64,000 nt of DNA, taken from positions 62,001 through 126,000 of the forward strand of contig JANXWC010000064.1 in NCBI GenBank assembly GCA_025351355.1. The letters run 5' to 3'. The position numbers and the translations under genes were made by a program. Below are positions 17,036 through 25,814 of this stretch, piece by piece. The notes beneath the pieces were generated by a model. That model saw nothing but the letters and a program-made list of their open reading frames with translations, did no database searches and was not told the origin of the DNA. This DNA is from Hyphomicrobiaceae bacterium. GTDB taxonomy: Bacteria > Pseudomonadota > Alphaproteobacteria > Rhizobiales > Hyphomicrobiaceae. Each line of letters starts with the position of its first letter. Positions within the stretch are counted from its first letter, which is position 1.

Positions 17036-18811
17036 TCAATGATGATTGGAGGCGGACCATTGCTGCAGGTCGCGATCGGCCTCGCGCAACTGATAGGAGA
17101 TCTGGTTGATCCGGCGCTTAAGTCCGACGACCGTGAATTTGAAGGCGTCACCGTCTGGATTGAGTGAAGGCAATCTGAGTGCCGGCGTTAGCGACGGCAA
17201 TGCGCGCGAGCCGAGCGCGGGATCGTGCTCGAAAGGCGAGCACACTTGATAGAGAACCGGGTTGAGTTGGCGCGCGATGCGAAGGATGAGTTTGTTCGCA
17301 GCCTTCGTCGCCTCCGGGTCCTTCAGCTTGGCAACCTGAGCGTCGAGCTTTTCGAGCTTGCTCTGGAGCGCTTTGACCTCGGCGATCAGAGGCTTGAAAG
17401 ACAGATAGTTTCCAGACGTTTCATCGAACTCCCGCAGGCTGTCGAGATAGTCCTGTGTGATCGCGGCGAGTTTGAAGGGAAGAACCTCCGCCGTTCCCAA
17501 CTTCAGCAGGATCGTCGCGTAGAGCCGCGTATCCTGCACGAGAATTGTCGGGTCGAATTTGTCGACCGTTTCGTGTTCGGAGTGCCACCACCAAGCACCG
17601 CCAGAACCGCCGACGTTGGAGTCCCGGTTGGCGTCGTCCGGCGTCAGCATCGAATAGACAGACATAGACGACAGCCCGATGCCCCAGAACGATTGATCGG
17701 CTGCGCGCGACGGACGCGTCGAGGAAACGTACTTGTCGCCGCGTTTGCCGAGCGCGAGCTGCGCATCCGCACTCTTGAGCGTCGTCCATCCGGTGACCTC
17801 TGTGGTCGTTCTCTCGTTGAATTCCGAGACCTCAGCCATCTGGTGGCGTGGCACATAGACGGTGGCGCCTTTTACGCCGGGGCTGTCGATATTGAAATAG
17901 ACGATGCCGTTGTCGTGAAGATCGTGCCAGTTGGTGTCGGCGTACCACGTCGAACCGGAATAGCGGCCGTGGCTGTGTCCTGGCCACCAGCAGAAGTGCA
18001 GGCCGTAGCGCAGTTTTCCGTCGAATTTCTTGAGCACGCGCGCGAGTTCAAGCACGCAAGCATCGCCAGTCACGTTATCAGTCGAGCCGTCGAACCAGGA
18101 GCAATAGTGTGCGCCGACCAGCGCGAACTCCGGCTCTTGCCCCTTGATCTCCGCCATCGGCAGGCGGACTTTTCGCCAACCCTCGAACGTATCGGCGACG
18201 AGCGTGGCGCGGACGCGACCGGAATTTAGGTGCCCGACGATCTTGTCGCCATCAGTCTTCGATATGGAGACGACATGCACACGCGGGATCTTTTCGACCT
18301 GATCGAATTCCGGCGTGCCCCAGACAGGCGTGATAATCATCTTGTGCCGCTGCTTGCCGGCCGACATGCAGATGAGGCCCTTGGCTCCCGCCTTGGCGGC
18401 TGCGAGAGCATTGTTGGGCGACGGCAGTTTGGTGATCATCACGATCTTGCCGCGCACATCCTTGCCCACGTAATCGGCGTCGTTGCCCTGACCGGCGAGG
18501 ACGACGTCGTCGGTGACGCCGTCTGGTCCCGTCGACAACCCGAACGCTACGCCGACCGCCGGGATCTCTATCGCCTTGCCGCTGACATGAAATGTGAGGC
18601 GTGCGCTCCGCGGATAGGAAATATAGCTGTCGAACTCATGCACTGTCGGCGTGTAGCCGTATGACCTGAGCTGCGTGACGAGATAGTCGCACGCCTTTCG
18701 CTCTTCCTCGCTGCCCGAGATCTTTTCGCCGAGGCTACAGAGATGTGCGACTGTCGCTTCCAGGTGCTTGGTCGAAACACCCTCACGGGCGGGCTGTGTC
18801 GGGTCCTGCAT
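17036..18811 (-). CDS. M28-like peptidase paralog A with altered active site
   Basis: Protein of 591 residues, clearly paralogous to the next gene. The same PA-like and zinc-hydrolase domains are present, with His235, Asp245 (STDNVTGD) and a late WWWHSEHET His. The Glu-Glu pair is replaced by GHSHGRYSGS (278-287). In addition the Asp of the HxD pair is Cys (GAHYCSW, Cys237). A predicted coiled coil (KALQSKLEKLDAQVAKLKD) lies in the C-terminal extension, suggesting oligomer formation. No signal peptide. It lies 21 bases after the quinone-reductase-like gene in a minus-strand operon. Whether it hydrolyses peptides or amides cannot be told from sequence. Confidence 0.8.
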   Translation of the reverse strand: MQDPTQPAREGVSTKHLEATVAHLCSLGEKISGSEEERKACDYLVTQLRSYGYTPTVHEFDSYISYPRSARLTFHVSGKAIEIPAVGVAFGLSTGPDGVTDDVVLAGQGNDADYVGKDVRGKIVMITKLPSPNNALAAAKAGAKGLICMSAGKQRHKMIITPVWGTPEFDQVEKIPRVHVVSISKTDGDKIVGHLNSGRVRATLVADTFEGWRKVRLPMAEIKGQEPEFALVGAHYCSWFDGSTDNVTGDACVLELARVLKKFDGKLRYGLHFCWWPGHSHGRYSGSTWYADTNWHDLHDNGIVYFNIDSPGVKGATVYVPRHQMAEVSEFNERTTTEVTGWTTLKSADAQLALGKRGDKYVSSTRPSRAADQSFWGIGLSSMSVYSMLTPDDANRDSNVGGSGGAWWWHSEHETVDKFDPTILVQDTRLYATILLKLGTAEVLPFKLAAITQDYLDSLREFDETSGNYLSFKPLIAEVKALQSKLEKLDAQVAKLKDPEATKAANKLILRIARQLNPVLYQVCSPFEHDPALGSRALPSLTPALRLPSLNPDGDAFKFTVVGLKRRINQISYQLREADRDLQQWSASNHH

Positions 18812-18832
18812 GAAACTCGATCCTCTTAAACG

Positions 18833-19822
18833 CTAAGTGTTGAATGATCTGACCACGACTTTTCCGATGACACCAGCCTCGACAGCTTCGTGGGCTGCGG
18901 CGCAGTCGGCGAATTCAAAAATGATGGCCTTGGGGTGCAGCAGTGTCTTGCGACGCATCAATTCTGTCACGAGACGTGCGCCGTCCGCTCGACACTGTTC
19001 GGTCAAGATCATGCCCTGGACAAACCGGATTGTGATGTCGTTCGGTGCGAGCTTGTAATAGGGCAGAGCCGGCTCGCGAACGCGGCTCGACGAATAGGAT
19101 GCGATGATCGCGTGCGGGGCGACGATCTCAACGTCGATCGGGAGATTGGCGCCCAAGTCGACTTCGATGATCCTATCGACGCCTTGCCCGTTGCTCAGCG
19201 CCCTCACTTGCGAGACGACATCCTCGCGCCGGTAATCCAAGACGTGGTCAGCGCCTAACTGCTTTGCGATTGCTGCTTTCTCCGGCGAACTCGCTGTCGC
19301 GATGACGCGAGCGCCGTTCCAACGGGCGAACTGGATTGCATAGCTGGCGACCGCGCCGGCGCCACCCTGGACTAGGACGGTGCGCCCTGTTACCGCCCCA
19401 CCCGTAAAGACTGCCGCATAGGCGGTTAGCGCTGGAACACCGATCCCGGCGCCAATTTCGAACGATACGTCATCCGGTAGCGACACGGCATGCGCTGCAG
19501 CAACGACAGCAAATTCGGCTGCCGCTCCAAATCCGGCGAGGTGATCGGCTCTGAAGATCCACACCCGCTCCCCGACACGCATCGGACTGACGCTTTCGCC
19601 GACTTCGACAATCGTTCCAGCTCCATCGCTGTGCGGAATGATGCGGCGATGTGCCATTGCACGCTCGGTCCAACCGGAGCGGCTTTTGGTGTCGTGAGGA
19701 TTGACGCCCGAAGCAGCGATTTCGACCAGCACTTCACCATGGCCGACAGCAGGGTGTTTGACCTCACCAAACTCAAGAACCTCGCGTGCGGGTCCCTGCT
19801 TTTCGTACCAGACCGCCCACAT
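18833..19822 (-). CDS. Zinc-independent alcohol dehydrogenase / quinone reductase (MDR family)
   Basis: NADPH-dependent medium-chain reductase, 329 residues. It has an N-terminal GroES-like domain (SGVNPHDTKSRSG) and a Rossmann domain with VQGGAGAVASYAIQFARWNGARV, typical of quinone oxidoreductases; the structural zinc cysteines are missing. Two starts are possible. The ATG at 19822 is chosen because GGAGG lies ten bases upstream; the ATG at 19843 would add seven residues. First gene of the minus-strand operon with the two M28-like genes, divergent from the third paralog. Confidence 0.85.
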   Translation of the reverse strand: MWAVWYEKQGPAREVLEFGEVKHPAVGHGEVLVEIAASGVNPHDTKSRSGWTERAMAHRRIIPHSDGAGTIVEVGESVSPMRVGERVWIFRADHLAGFGAAAEFAVVAAAHAVSLPDDVSFEIGAGIGVPALTAYAAVFTGGAVTGRTVLVQGGAGAVASYAIQFARWNGARVIATASSPEKAAIAKQLGADHVLDYRREDVVSQVRALSNGQGVDRIIEVDLGANLPIDVEIVAPHAIIASYSSSRVREPALPYYKLAPNDITIRFVQGMILTEQCRADGARLVTELMRRKTLLHPKAIIFEFADCAAAHEAVEAGVIGKVVVRSFNT

Positions 19823-20103
19823 GCGAGCGTTACCTCCGCCCATCGGCGCTTCCGGTTTCGGTTGCGCCGCGCGCTATCCTTTACGGCAGCTGTTTAAAAT
19901 GCAACCGGATTCTCATGTTGCATTTCTGCTAGTCGCTCTTCAGCCCACGCGCTCCCAGTCGACCGCAAACGCAATTGATTTACCTGTCGACGCTGCACAA
20001 TCTTAAGGCGGGCTGGCGCGCCTTTTATGGCTTGTAGAACGTTTCGTTTTAGACTTATCATTGCGTGCCTAGACCCGTGACTGCGCCTCTTGCAGAGAAA
20101 GAG
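19823..20103. other. Divergent promoter region of the peptidase operons
   Basis: A 281-base region between divergent operons, without a gene. It holds a 9-bp dyad (annotated separately) and, nearer the plus operon, a hairpin AAGGCG (20005-20010) with CGCCTT (20019-20024) followed by TTAT, which could act as a leader terminator or mRNA structure. Confidence 0.5.
19897..19925. promoter_or_regulatory. Dyad operator candidate in the divergent peptidase promoter
   Basis: Perfect 9-bp arms AAATGCAAC and GTTGCATTT flank an 11-base spacer, so equivalent half-site positions are 20 bases apart, about two helical turns. It lies 75 bases upstream of the quinone-reductase-like start and about 180 bases upstream of the third M28 paralog. 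This suits one dimeric regulator controlling both operons; no regulator gene is adjacent. Confidence 0.5.
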
Positions 20104-21846
20104 ATGCGAATGAGATCCGAGAAAGTGGGGTCGAATCCAATCGTCGAGGACATCTCACTCGATGTGCCCTGGGCTCTCATCGAAAAGTTTTCGACACTGC
20201 CGCGCTGGAAAGCCAAGGACGTCAATCGCGCCGCCGACGTCATTGCGAAAATGCTCAAGGACTGCGGCGTTCCGGTCGACGTGCACGAACCGAGCCTCTA
20301 TCTAAGTATTCCCTACAGCGCCGAAGTCAAAGCGGGCAGCAAGAAGTTTCGGGCGAAACCACCCGCTTACAGCCGTGACTGCCGGGAAGGGCTGACTGGT
20401 GAACTCGTTTACGTTCCGGCAGCGTATTCGAAATCGATCTCCACGCTATTCAACAAGAACCAGGACGATCAGCTGTCCTCGGCAGAACGGCTGCGCGGCA
20501 AGATCGTTGTGTCGGAAGGCTTTGCGTTTCCTGGCAAGATGCTTGAGTTCGAGCGCAAGGGCGCGATCGGTATCATCGCAGTCAATCCCGGCGTTGACAT
20601 TCATTGGGGTATTTGCACTTCGATTTGGGGCACGCCCGATCTCGATGATCTTCCACGCAAGCCGAATATTCCGATTGTCGCAGTCAACAATGCCGACGGC
20701 GCACTGCTCATCGAGATGGCGGCGAAAGGCCAGAAGGTTACCGTCAAGACCGAGATGGAAGAAGGCTGGTTCACCCAGAAGGTGCCAGTGGTCACTATTC
20801 CGGGCCGGCAAGACCCCGAGAAGTTCGTGCTCGTGCATGGCCACTACGACAGTTGGGATGTCGGCGTCGGTGACAATGCGACGGGCGACGCCACCTTGCT
20901 CGAACTCGCGCGCGTATTCTGGAAGCATCGCATACGTCTGAAACGCACGATCAAGATTGCTTGGTGGCCCGGTCATTCGACGGGGCGCTATGCTGGGTCG
21001 ACATGGTTTGCCGACCACTTCGGGGTCGATCTCGACGAGAACTGCGTCGCTCAGGTGAATTGCGACAGTCCGGGTTGCCGATGGGCGTCCACGTTCAACA
21101 ATCTTTCGGTGATGTCCGAGACGGAGGCGTTTGTTTCCGGCACGATCAAGTCTGTGACCGGGATCGACTGCAAGGCTGAGCGCCCGCCGCGCGCTGGCGA
21201 CTACGCCTTCAACAATATCGGCATCTCCAGCTTCTTCATGTTGTCATCGACCATGCCGGACGATCTGAGAGCATCGAAGGGCTACTACGCAGTTGGCGGT
21301 TGTGGCGGAAACATTGCCTGGCATACCGAGAACGACACGCTCGAAATCGCCGATCGCGAAAACCTTCTTCGCGACATGAGGGTCTATGGACAGGCGGTGC
21401 TCGGAGTGGCCAACGCCGAGATCTTGCCATTCGATTGGTCTGCGACCGCGGCGGAGTTTGCGACGACCATCTCGCGCTATCAGAAGGCAGCAGGTGCTAC
21501 TTTCGATCTTTCCCCCGCAGCAGAGGCGCTCGGAAAATTCGACAAGGCGATCTCGAAATTCAATCGTGCCGCCAAATCAGGCCGCCTCGACGCAGACAAG
21601 GCGAATTTTGCGATTATGCGCCTCGCGCGCATTCTCATTCCGATCAACTTTGCGCGTGAAGCGCGCTTCCGCCACGACCCGGCGTTGCCGATACCGCAAC
21701 TACCGATTTTGAGCGTTGCCGAAGACATCAAAGCGATGCCGAAATCCATGCAGGGCTTTGCGCGGACCCAACTTACCCGCGCGCAGAACCGCGTGGTCGC
21801 AGCATTGAGAGACGCAACGATGCTTATCGAGGCCGCCGACGCATGA
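20104..21846 (+). CDS. M28-like peptidase paralog C with altered active site
   Basis: Protein of 580 residues, third member of the local paralog group. Metal-site residues His and Asp appear in HGHYDSWDVGVGDNATGD, then NCDSPGC, then IAWHTENDT. The Glu-Glu pair is again missing, replaced by PGHSTGRYAGS. A helical C-terminal extension of about 170 residues is present. A GTG at 20065 would add 13 residues; the ATG at 20104 is preferred because GAGAAAGAG sits just before it. First gene of the plus-strand operon, followed by an M20 peptidase and a peptide-type importer, which points to degradation of an imported peptide or amide. Confidence 0.8.
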   Translation: MRMRSEKVGSNPIVEDISLDVPWALIEKFSTLPRWKAKDVNRAADVIAKMLKDCGVPVDVHEPSLYLSIPYSAEVKAGSKKFRAKPPAYSRDCREGLTGELVYVPAAYSKSISTLFNKNQDDQLSSAERLRGKIVVSEGFAFPGKMLEFERKGAIGIIAVNPGVDIHWGICTSIWGTPDLDDLPRKPNIPIVAVNNADGALLIEMAAKGQKVTVKTEMEEGWFTQKVPVVTIPGRQDPEKFVLVHGHYDSWDVGVGDNATGDATLLELARVFWKHRIRLKRTIKIAWWPGHSTGRYAGSTWFADHFGVDLDENCVAQVNCDSPGCRWASTFNNLSVMSETEAFVSGTIKSVTGIDCKAERPPRAGDYAFNNIGISSFFMLSSTMPDDLRASKGYYAVGGCGGNIAWHTENDTLEIADRENLLRDMRVYGQAVLGVANAEILPFDWSATAAEFATTISRYQKAAGATFDLSPAAEALGKFDKAISKFNRAAKSGRLDADKANFAIMRLARILIPINFAREARFRHDPALPIPQLPILSVAEDIKAMPKSMQGFARTQLTRAQNRVVAALRDATMLIEAADA

Positions 21847-21886
21847 TAACTCATATCAACTCGAGTAAATCTGCGATGGTTCAGTA

Positions 21887-23014
21887 ATGGCGGACGGACC
21901 TCAATTCGACGCCACCAAGATGCTCGAAGAGATTCGCAGCTGGGTCGAAATAGAAAGTCCGACCATGGATGCGGCTGCGGTCAACCGCATGGTCGATCAC
22001 GTCGAGAATGCGTATCGCAGAACGTCCGCCCGCGTCGAACGCATAGGAGGGCGTGACGAGTATGGCGATCATCTGATCGCTCGCTCGTCCTGGGGGCGAG
22101 CCAATCGCGGCATCCTGGTTCTATCGCACCTCGATACTGTGCATCCAGTTGGGTTCATCGAGCGGCTGCCGTTCCGCGTCAATAACGGCATTGCGTACGG
22201 ACCTGGCATCTACGACATGAAGGCGGGCGCGTTCCTCGCTCTGCACGCTTTCCGCGAGATGGATCGTTTGCAGCAGGGGGGCGCGCTCCCCGTCACGCAT
22301 CTCTACGTTTCCGACGAGGAAGTCGGCAGTCCGACGTCGCGCGAGTTGATCGAGCAGGAAGCGCGAAACGCGCAGTATGTTCTGGTGACAGAGCCGGCGC
22401 GTGAGGGGGGCAGGATCGTTACCGCACGCAAGGGAACCGCGCGTTTTGACATCCACGTGAAGGGACAGCCCGCGCATTCGGGTTCGCGACACGAGGATGG
22501 CAGGAGTGCCGTGCGCGAATTGGCGCGTCTGATACTCGAGATCGAGGGATTCACCGACTACAATGCTGGCGTCACCACGAACGTCGGCGTCATCAGCGGC
22601 GGAACGCGCGCTAATGTCGTGCCCGAGGAGGCGTCTGCCGAGGTCGACATGCGCGTCGCATCACCGGCTCAGGCAGAGGAAATGGTCGCGAAGATCTTGG
22701 GCCTGAAATCGAAAACAGATGGTGTGACCGTCACAGTCACCGGCGGTCTCAACCGTCCGCCTTACGAGAAGGACGAGCGGATTGCATCTCTTTACAATCA
22801 CGCGAAGTCTCTGGCGGCGGAAATCGGCTACGATCTTATCGATCTCAAGACGGGCGGCGGTTCTGACGGGAATTTCACTGCTGCTATAGCACCGACGCTG
22901 GATGGCCTCGGCGTGGACGGCAAAGGCGGTCATACGCACTACGAACAGATCTATGTGAACTCGCTGGTTCCGCGATCCAAGCTGTTTTTCAGACTGTTCC
23001 AGACGCTTCAATAG
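21887..23014 (+). CDS. M20 family metallopeptidase (glutamate carboxypeptidase-like)
   Basis: Cytoplasmic zinc exopeptidase or deacylase, 375 residues. The family motifs are intact: LSHLDTVHP (first zinc ligand), GIYDMKAG (bridging Asp), SDEEVGS (catalytic Glu and ligand), TEPAREG, and a dimerisation domain (about 170-290) with PAHSGSRHEDGRSA. The last His ligand is in GGHTHYEQ. It resembles CPG2/ArgE-type enzymes that remove terminal residues or acyl groups. It lies between the M28-like gene and the importer and is probably the step that cleaves the imported substrate. Confidence 0.9.
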   Translation: MADGPQFDATKMLEEIRSWVEIESPTMDAAAVNRMVDHVENAYRRTSARVERIGGRDEYGDHLIARSSWGRANRGILVLSHLDTVHPVGFIERLPFRVNNGIAYGPGIYDMKAGAFLALHAFREMDRLQQGGALPVTHLYVSDEEVGSPTSRELIEQEARNAQYVLVTEPAREGGRIVTARKGTARFDIHVKGQPAHSGSRHEDGRSAVRELARLILEIEGFTDYNAGVTTNVGVISGGTRANVVPEEASAEVDMRVASPAQAEEMVAKILGLKSKTDGVTVTVTGGLNRPPYEKDERIASLYNHAKSLAAEIGYDLIDLKTGGGSDGNFTAAIAPTLDGLGVDGKGGHTHYEQIYVNSLVPRSKLFFRLFQTLQ

Positions 23015-23077
23015 GAGCCCTATTCGGCAAGATCAGGCAGTTGACCACGTAGGCATTGGTCCAGGGAGAGTGGGTAA

Positions 23078-24769
23078 ATGGCGATGACACGAATGAAGCT
23101 TGCTTTCTCTCGCAGGAGGCTCCTGCGAACGGGGCTGTCGATTGGGCTCATGTCGGGACTAGTCATCTCTGCCGCCGAGGCTCAACAAGGCGACCAGATC
23201 CGCAAGTTGGTGTTGATCACGGGCGCGCAGGCGGGCGATCCGCAGGAATTCCAGTCGGCGCAATTGATCGCGCAGGAATGGCGCAAGCTCGGCCTCGACG
23301 TGGAAGTGCGGGGCATGCCACGCCCGCAGGTGTCCGAACTTGTCTGGTCCAATCGCGACAAGTGGGATGTCACTATGTGGCGCATGGTCGGCCGCCCCGA
23401 GCGCTCCGATCCGGATGAACTCGTCTACAATCTGTTCCATTCCTCGACGCGCGAGAAGGGCTACAATTTTGTCGGCTATCAAAACCCCGAGTACGACAAG
23501 GTGGCCGAAGCGCAACGCGGAGAGATCGATCTGGCGAAGCGCAAGGTTCTCGTGGAGAAGGCGCAGGACCTGATCATGCAGGATCTGCCGTATTTCTTCC
23601 TGGTATATCCGAAGAACGTCATCGCGTTCAATTCCAACGTCTGGAAGAAGGACAGTATCGTCGAGCAATCCGGCATCGGCGTGCGTAATTTCTGGACGTT
23701 TATCGGCGCGACCCCGGCGGGCGCGACGAAGGACATGGTGTTGAATTCCGCCGACCCGCTGCTTTCCATCAACCCGCTCTACATCTCCGGCGCGGTGGAC
23801 AGTTGGCTGACCGACCTTGTCTGGGACCGGTTGATGCGCGTTGGTCCGGACGGCCTCCCAAAACCGTGGTCGGCAGAGGAAGTGAAATACATCGACCCGA
23901 CAACGGTAGAGATTAAACTGCGCGCGGGCCAGACTTGGCATGATGGTAAGCCAGTCACCATCGAAGATGTGATCTATTCCTTCGAGGCGCCGGCCGGCGA
24001 CAAATCGCCGATGTATAAGCCGTTCGTGTCCAACATCGCCGGTATGGAGAAAATCGACGACAAGACGCTGCGGTTCAAGCTGAAGACGCCGAATGCGTCG
24101 TTCTTCACGTCGGTGCTGGCGAAGATCAATCTGATCCCCAAGCACGTCTGGGAACCGATCCTGAGCGGCGACACGCTGAAGGGCAAGAACGCCGAGAGCT
24201 ATCAGGAAGCGCAGCCGATTGGCTCGGGACCGTTCAAGGTTGCTCGTTTCAAGCTGCAAGAGGAGACGGTGCTGGAGAAGAACGCCAGCCATTGGGCGGC
24301 GCCGAAGATGGATCGCTGGATCCTACGCATCGTCACCAACACCGAAGCGGCGGTGGGCATGCTGAAGCGCGGGGAGATCAACTATCTCTCCGATTACCGC
24401 GGCGATCCAAAGATCCTTGAGGAGATCGGCAAGACGCAACCTGAAATCACATTGGCCGCGACCGTCGAAATGGGCTTCCGCCATGTGGGACCCAACCTGC
24501 GCCGTCCGCCGTTCGACGACATCAATTTCCGCAAGGCGCTAATGTTGTCCATCAACCGCAATGTGCAGGTGCAGGCTGCGTACAATGGCTATGCGGTGCC
24601 GGCCAACAGTCAGGTGTCGTCGGCGTTGACTGCGTGGCACAAGAGCGAACAGTTCAAGCCGAGCATCGAGGAAGCCAAGAAGATCCTGGAGAAGGCGGGC
24701 TATCGGTTGGTCGGTGGCAAATTGCACTACCCGGACGGCAAGAAGGAAACGCTGCAATCTCTGAATTGA
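23078..24769 (+). CDS. Peptide-type ABC substrate-binding protein, apparently circularly permuted
   Basis: Periplasmic family 5 binding protein, 563 residues, the usual length. After a signal with three arginines (residues 11-13, cleavage near AEAQ), residues about 41-205 look like what is normally the C-terminal third of the family: a pairing of wkklG-like helix and strand (EWRKLGLDVEV), a DPDELVYNLFHSS segment, GYQNPEYDKVAEAQ (133-146) and a final KAQDLIMQDLPYFFLVYP. Residues about 218-563 look like the normal N-terminal two thirds, with NSADPLLSINPL and WHDGKPVTIEDVIYSFE (287-303), ending at the AGYRLVGGKLHYPDGKKE point where an ordinary protein would continue. The operon with four transporter genes supports function. 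A GGGAGAG precedes the ATG. Confidence 0.85.
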   Translation: MAMTRMKLAFSRRRLLRTGLSIGLMSGLVISAAEAQQGDQIRKLVLITGAQAGDPQEFQSAQLIAQEWRKLGLDVEVRGMPRPQVSELVWSNRDKWDVTMWRMVGRPERSDPDELVYNLFHSSTREKGYNFVGYQNPEYDKVAEAQRGEIDLAKRKVLVEKAQDLIMQDLPYFFLVYPKNVIAFNSNVWKKDSIVEQSGIGVRNFWTFIGATPAGATKDMVLNSADPLLSINPLYISGAVDSWLTDLVWDRLMRVGPDGLPKPWSAEEVKYIDPTTVEIKLRAGQTWHDGKPVTIEDVIYSFEAPAGDKSPMYKPFVSNIAGMEKIDDKTLRFKLKTPNASFFTSVLAKINLIPKHVWEPILSGDTLKGKNAESYQEAQPIGSGPFKVARFKLQEETVLEKNASHWAAPKMDRWILRIVTNTEAAVGMLKRGEINYLSDYRGDPKILEEIGKTQPEITLAATVEMGFRHVGPNLRRPPFDDINFRKALMLSINRNVQVQAAYNGYAVPANSQVSSALTAWHKSEQFKPSIEEAKKILEKAGYRLVGGKLHYPDGKKETLQSLN

Positions 24770-24836
24770 GCGGGCGCGCGCCAGTGGAAGCAACATCGCG
24801 GCAGGCACGTAAGCGCGACGAGGTTCAGTGTAACAA

Positions 24837-25814
24837 ATGCTGAGTCTCCTTTCGCGTTTTCTGCAGATGCTGTTCGTGTTGTGGGTCGTGGCGACGATCC
24901 TGTTCTTTCTGTTCCGGTTGATGCCGGGCGACCCGACGGTCGCCTACATCGACACCAACTTCAATGAAGAGCAGGTGCGCCAGCTCAAGAAGTCGTTTGG
25001 ACTCGATCAGCCGCTGCATGTCCAATATGTGCTCTATCTCGGCAATCTCGCCGTCGGCGAGTTCGGCAACAGCTTTCACCAGAAGCAACCGGTGCTGAAA
25101 ATCCTGCTCAGTGTGTTGCCCAACACGATCATTCTCACGCTGAGCAGCCTGATCATCGCGTACGCGTTTGGTTCGTTGGCGGGTGCGTGGTTGGCTTGGC
25201 GCCGCGGGACGTGGATCGAGGGTGTCATGATCCCGCTCGTGCTGACGCTCCGGGCAGCGCCGGAGTTCTGGCTGGGCATGGTCCTGCTTTCCATATTCGG
25301 TTTCCAACTCGGGTGGTTTCCTTCGGGCGGCGCCAACAGCGCGGGAGCGTTATACACCAGCGAATGGCAACGTATTACATCGGCGGATTTCCTGCGGCAC
25401 CTGGTGCTGCCCGCCGCGACGCTGGCGCTCTATCTGCAGGGTTTGCCGTTGCTGCTGATGCGCTCGAACATGCTCGATGTGATGAGTGAGGATTTTATCA
25501 CGATGGCGCGAATGAAGGGGCTATCCACCCGCGCCATCGTGTTGCGTCATGCCGCTCGTAACGCGCTGCTGCCGGTGGCGACGGCATTCGCACTCGGCTT
25601 CGGTGCGTCGATCGGCGGCAACGTTGTCATCGAGACGGTCTTTAGTTGGCCAGGCCTTGGCCGATTGCTGGTCAGCGCTGTAGCAGCCAGTGACTATCCT
25701 ATAGCGCAGGGCGCCTTCTTCATCATCTCGGTTGTTCTGGTGGTGATGAATTTCGTTGCCGACCTGCTGTATTCCGCTCTCGATCCTCGGGTGTCCCATG
25801 CGCGACGCGGTTGA
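24837..25814 (+). CDS. Peptide ABC importer permease 1 (DppB type)
   Basis: Inner membrane permease of 325 residues with about six helices. The N-terminal LFFLFRLMPGDPTVAYID signature of DppB/OppB proteins and the EAA-like loop MARMKGLSTRAIVLRHAARNALLPV are present. It is followed by a four-gene continuation of the transporter. Its end overlaps the start of the next permease by 17 bases. Confidence 0.92.
   Translation: MLSLLSRFLQMLFVLWVVATILFFLFRLMPGDPTVAYIDTNFNEEQVRQLKKSFGLDQPLHVQYVLYLGNLAVGEFGNSFHQKQPVLKILLSVLPNTIILTLSSLIIAYAFGSLAGAWLAWRRGTWIEGVMIPLVLTLRAAPEFWLGMVLLSIFGFQLGWFPSGGANSAGALYTSEWQRITSADFLRHLVLPAATLALYLQGLPLLLMRSNMLDVMSEDFITMARMKGLSTRAIVLRHAARNALLPVATAFALGFGASIGGNVVIETVFSWPGLGRLLVSAVAASDYPIAQGAFFIISVVLVVMNFVADLLYSALDPRVSHARRG

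Noticed and set aside
17225-18229. Plus-strand open frame of 334 codons opposite an M28-like gene
   Set aside because: Antisense shadow; composition typical of a mirrored GC-rich gene.
23159-24292. Minus-strand open frame of 377 codons within the permuted binding protein gene
   Set aside because: Antisense shadow; no ribosome site and no known domain.
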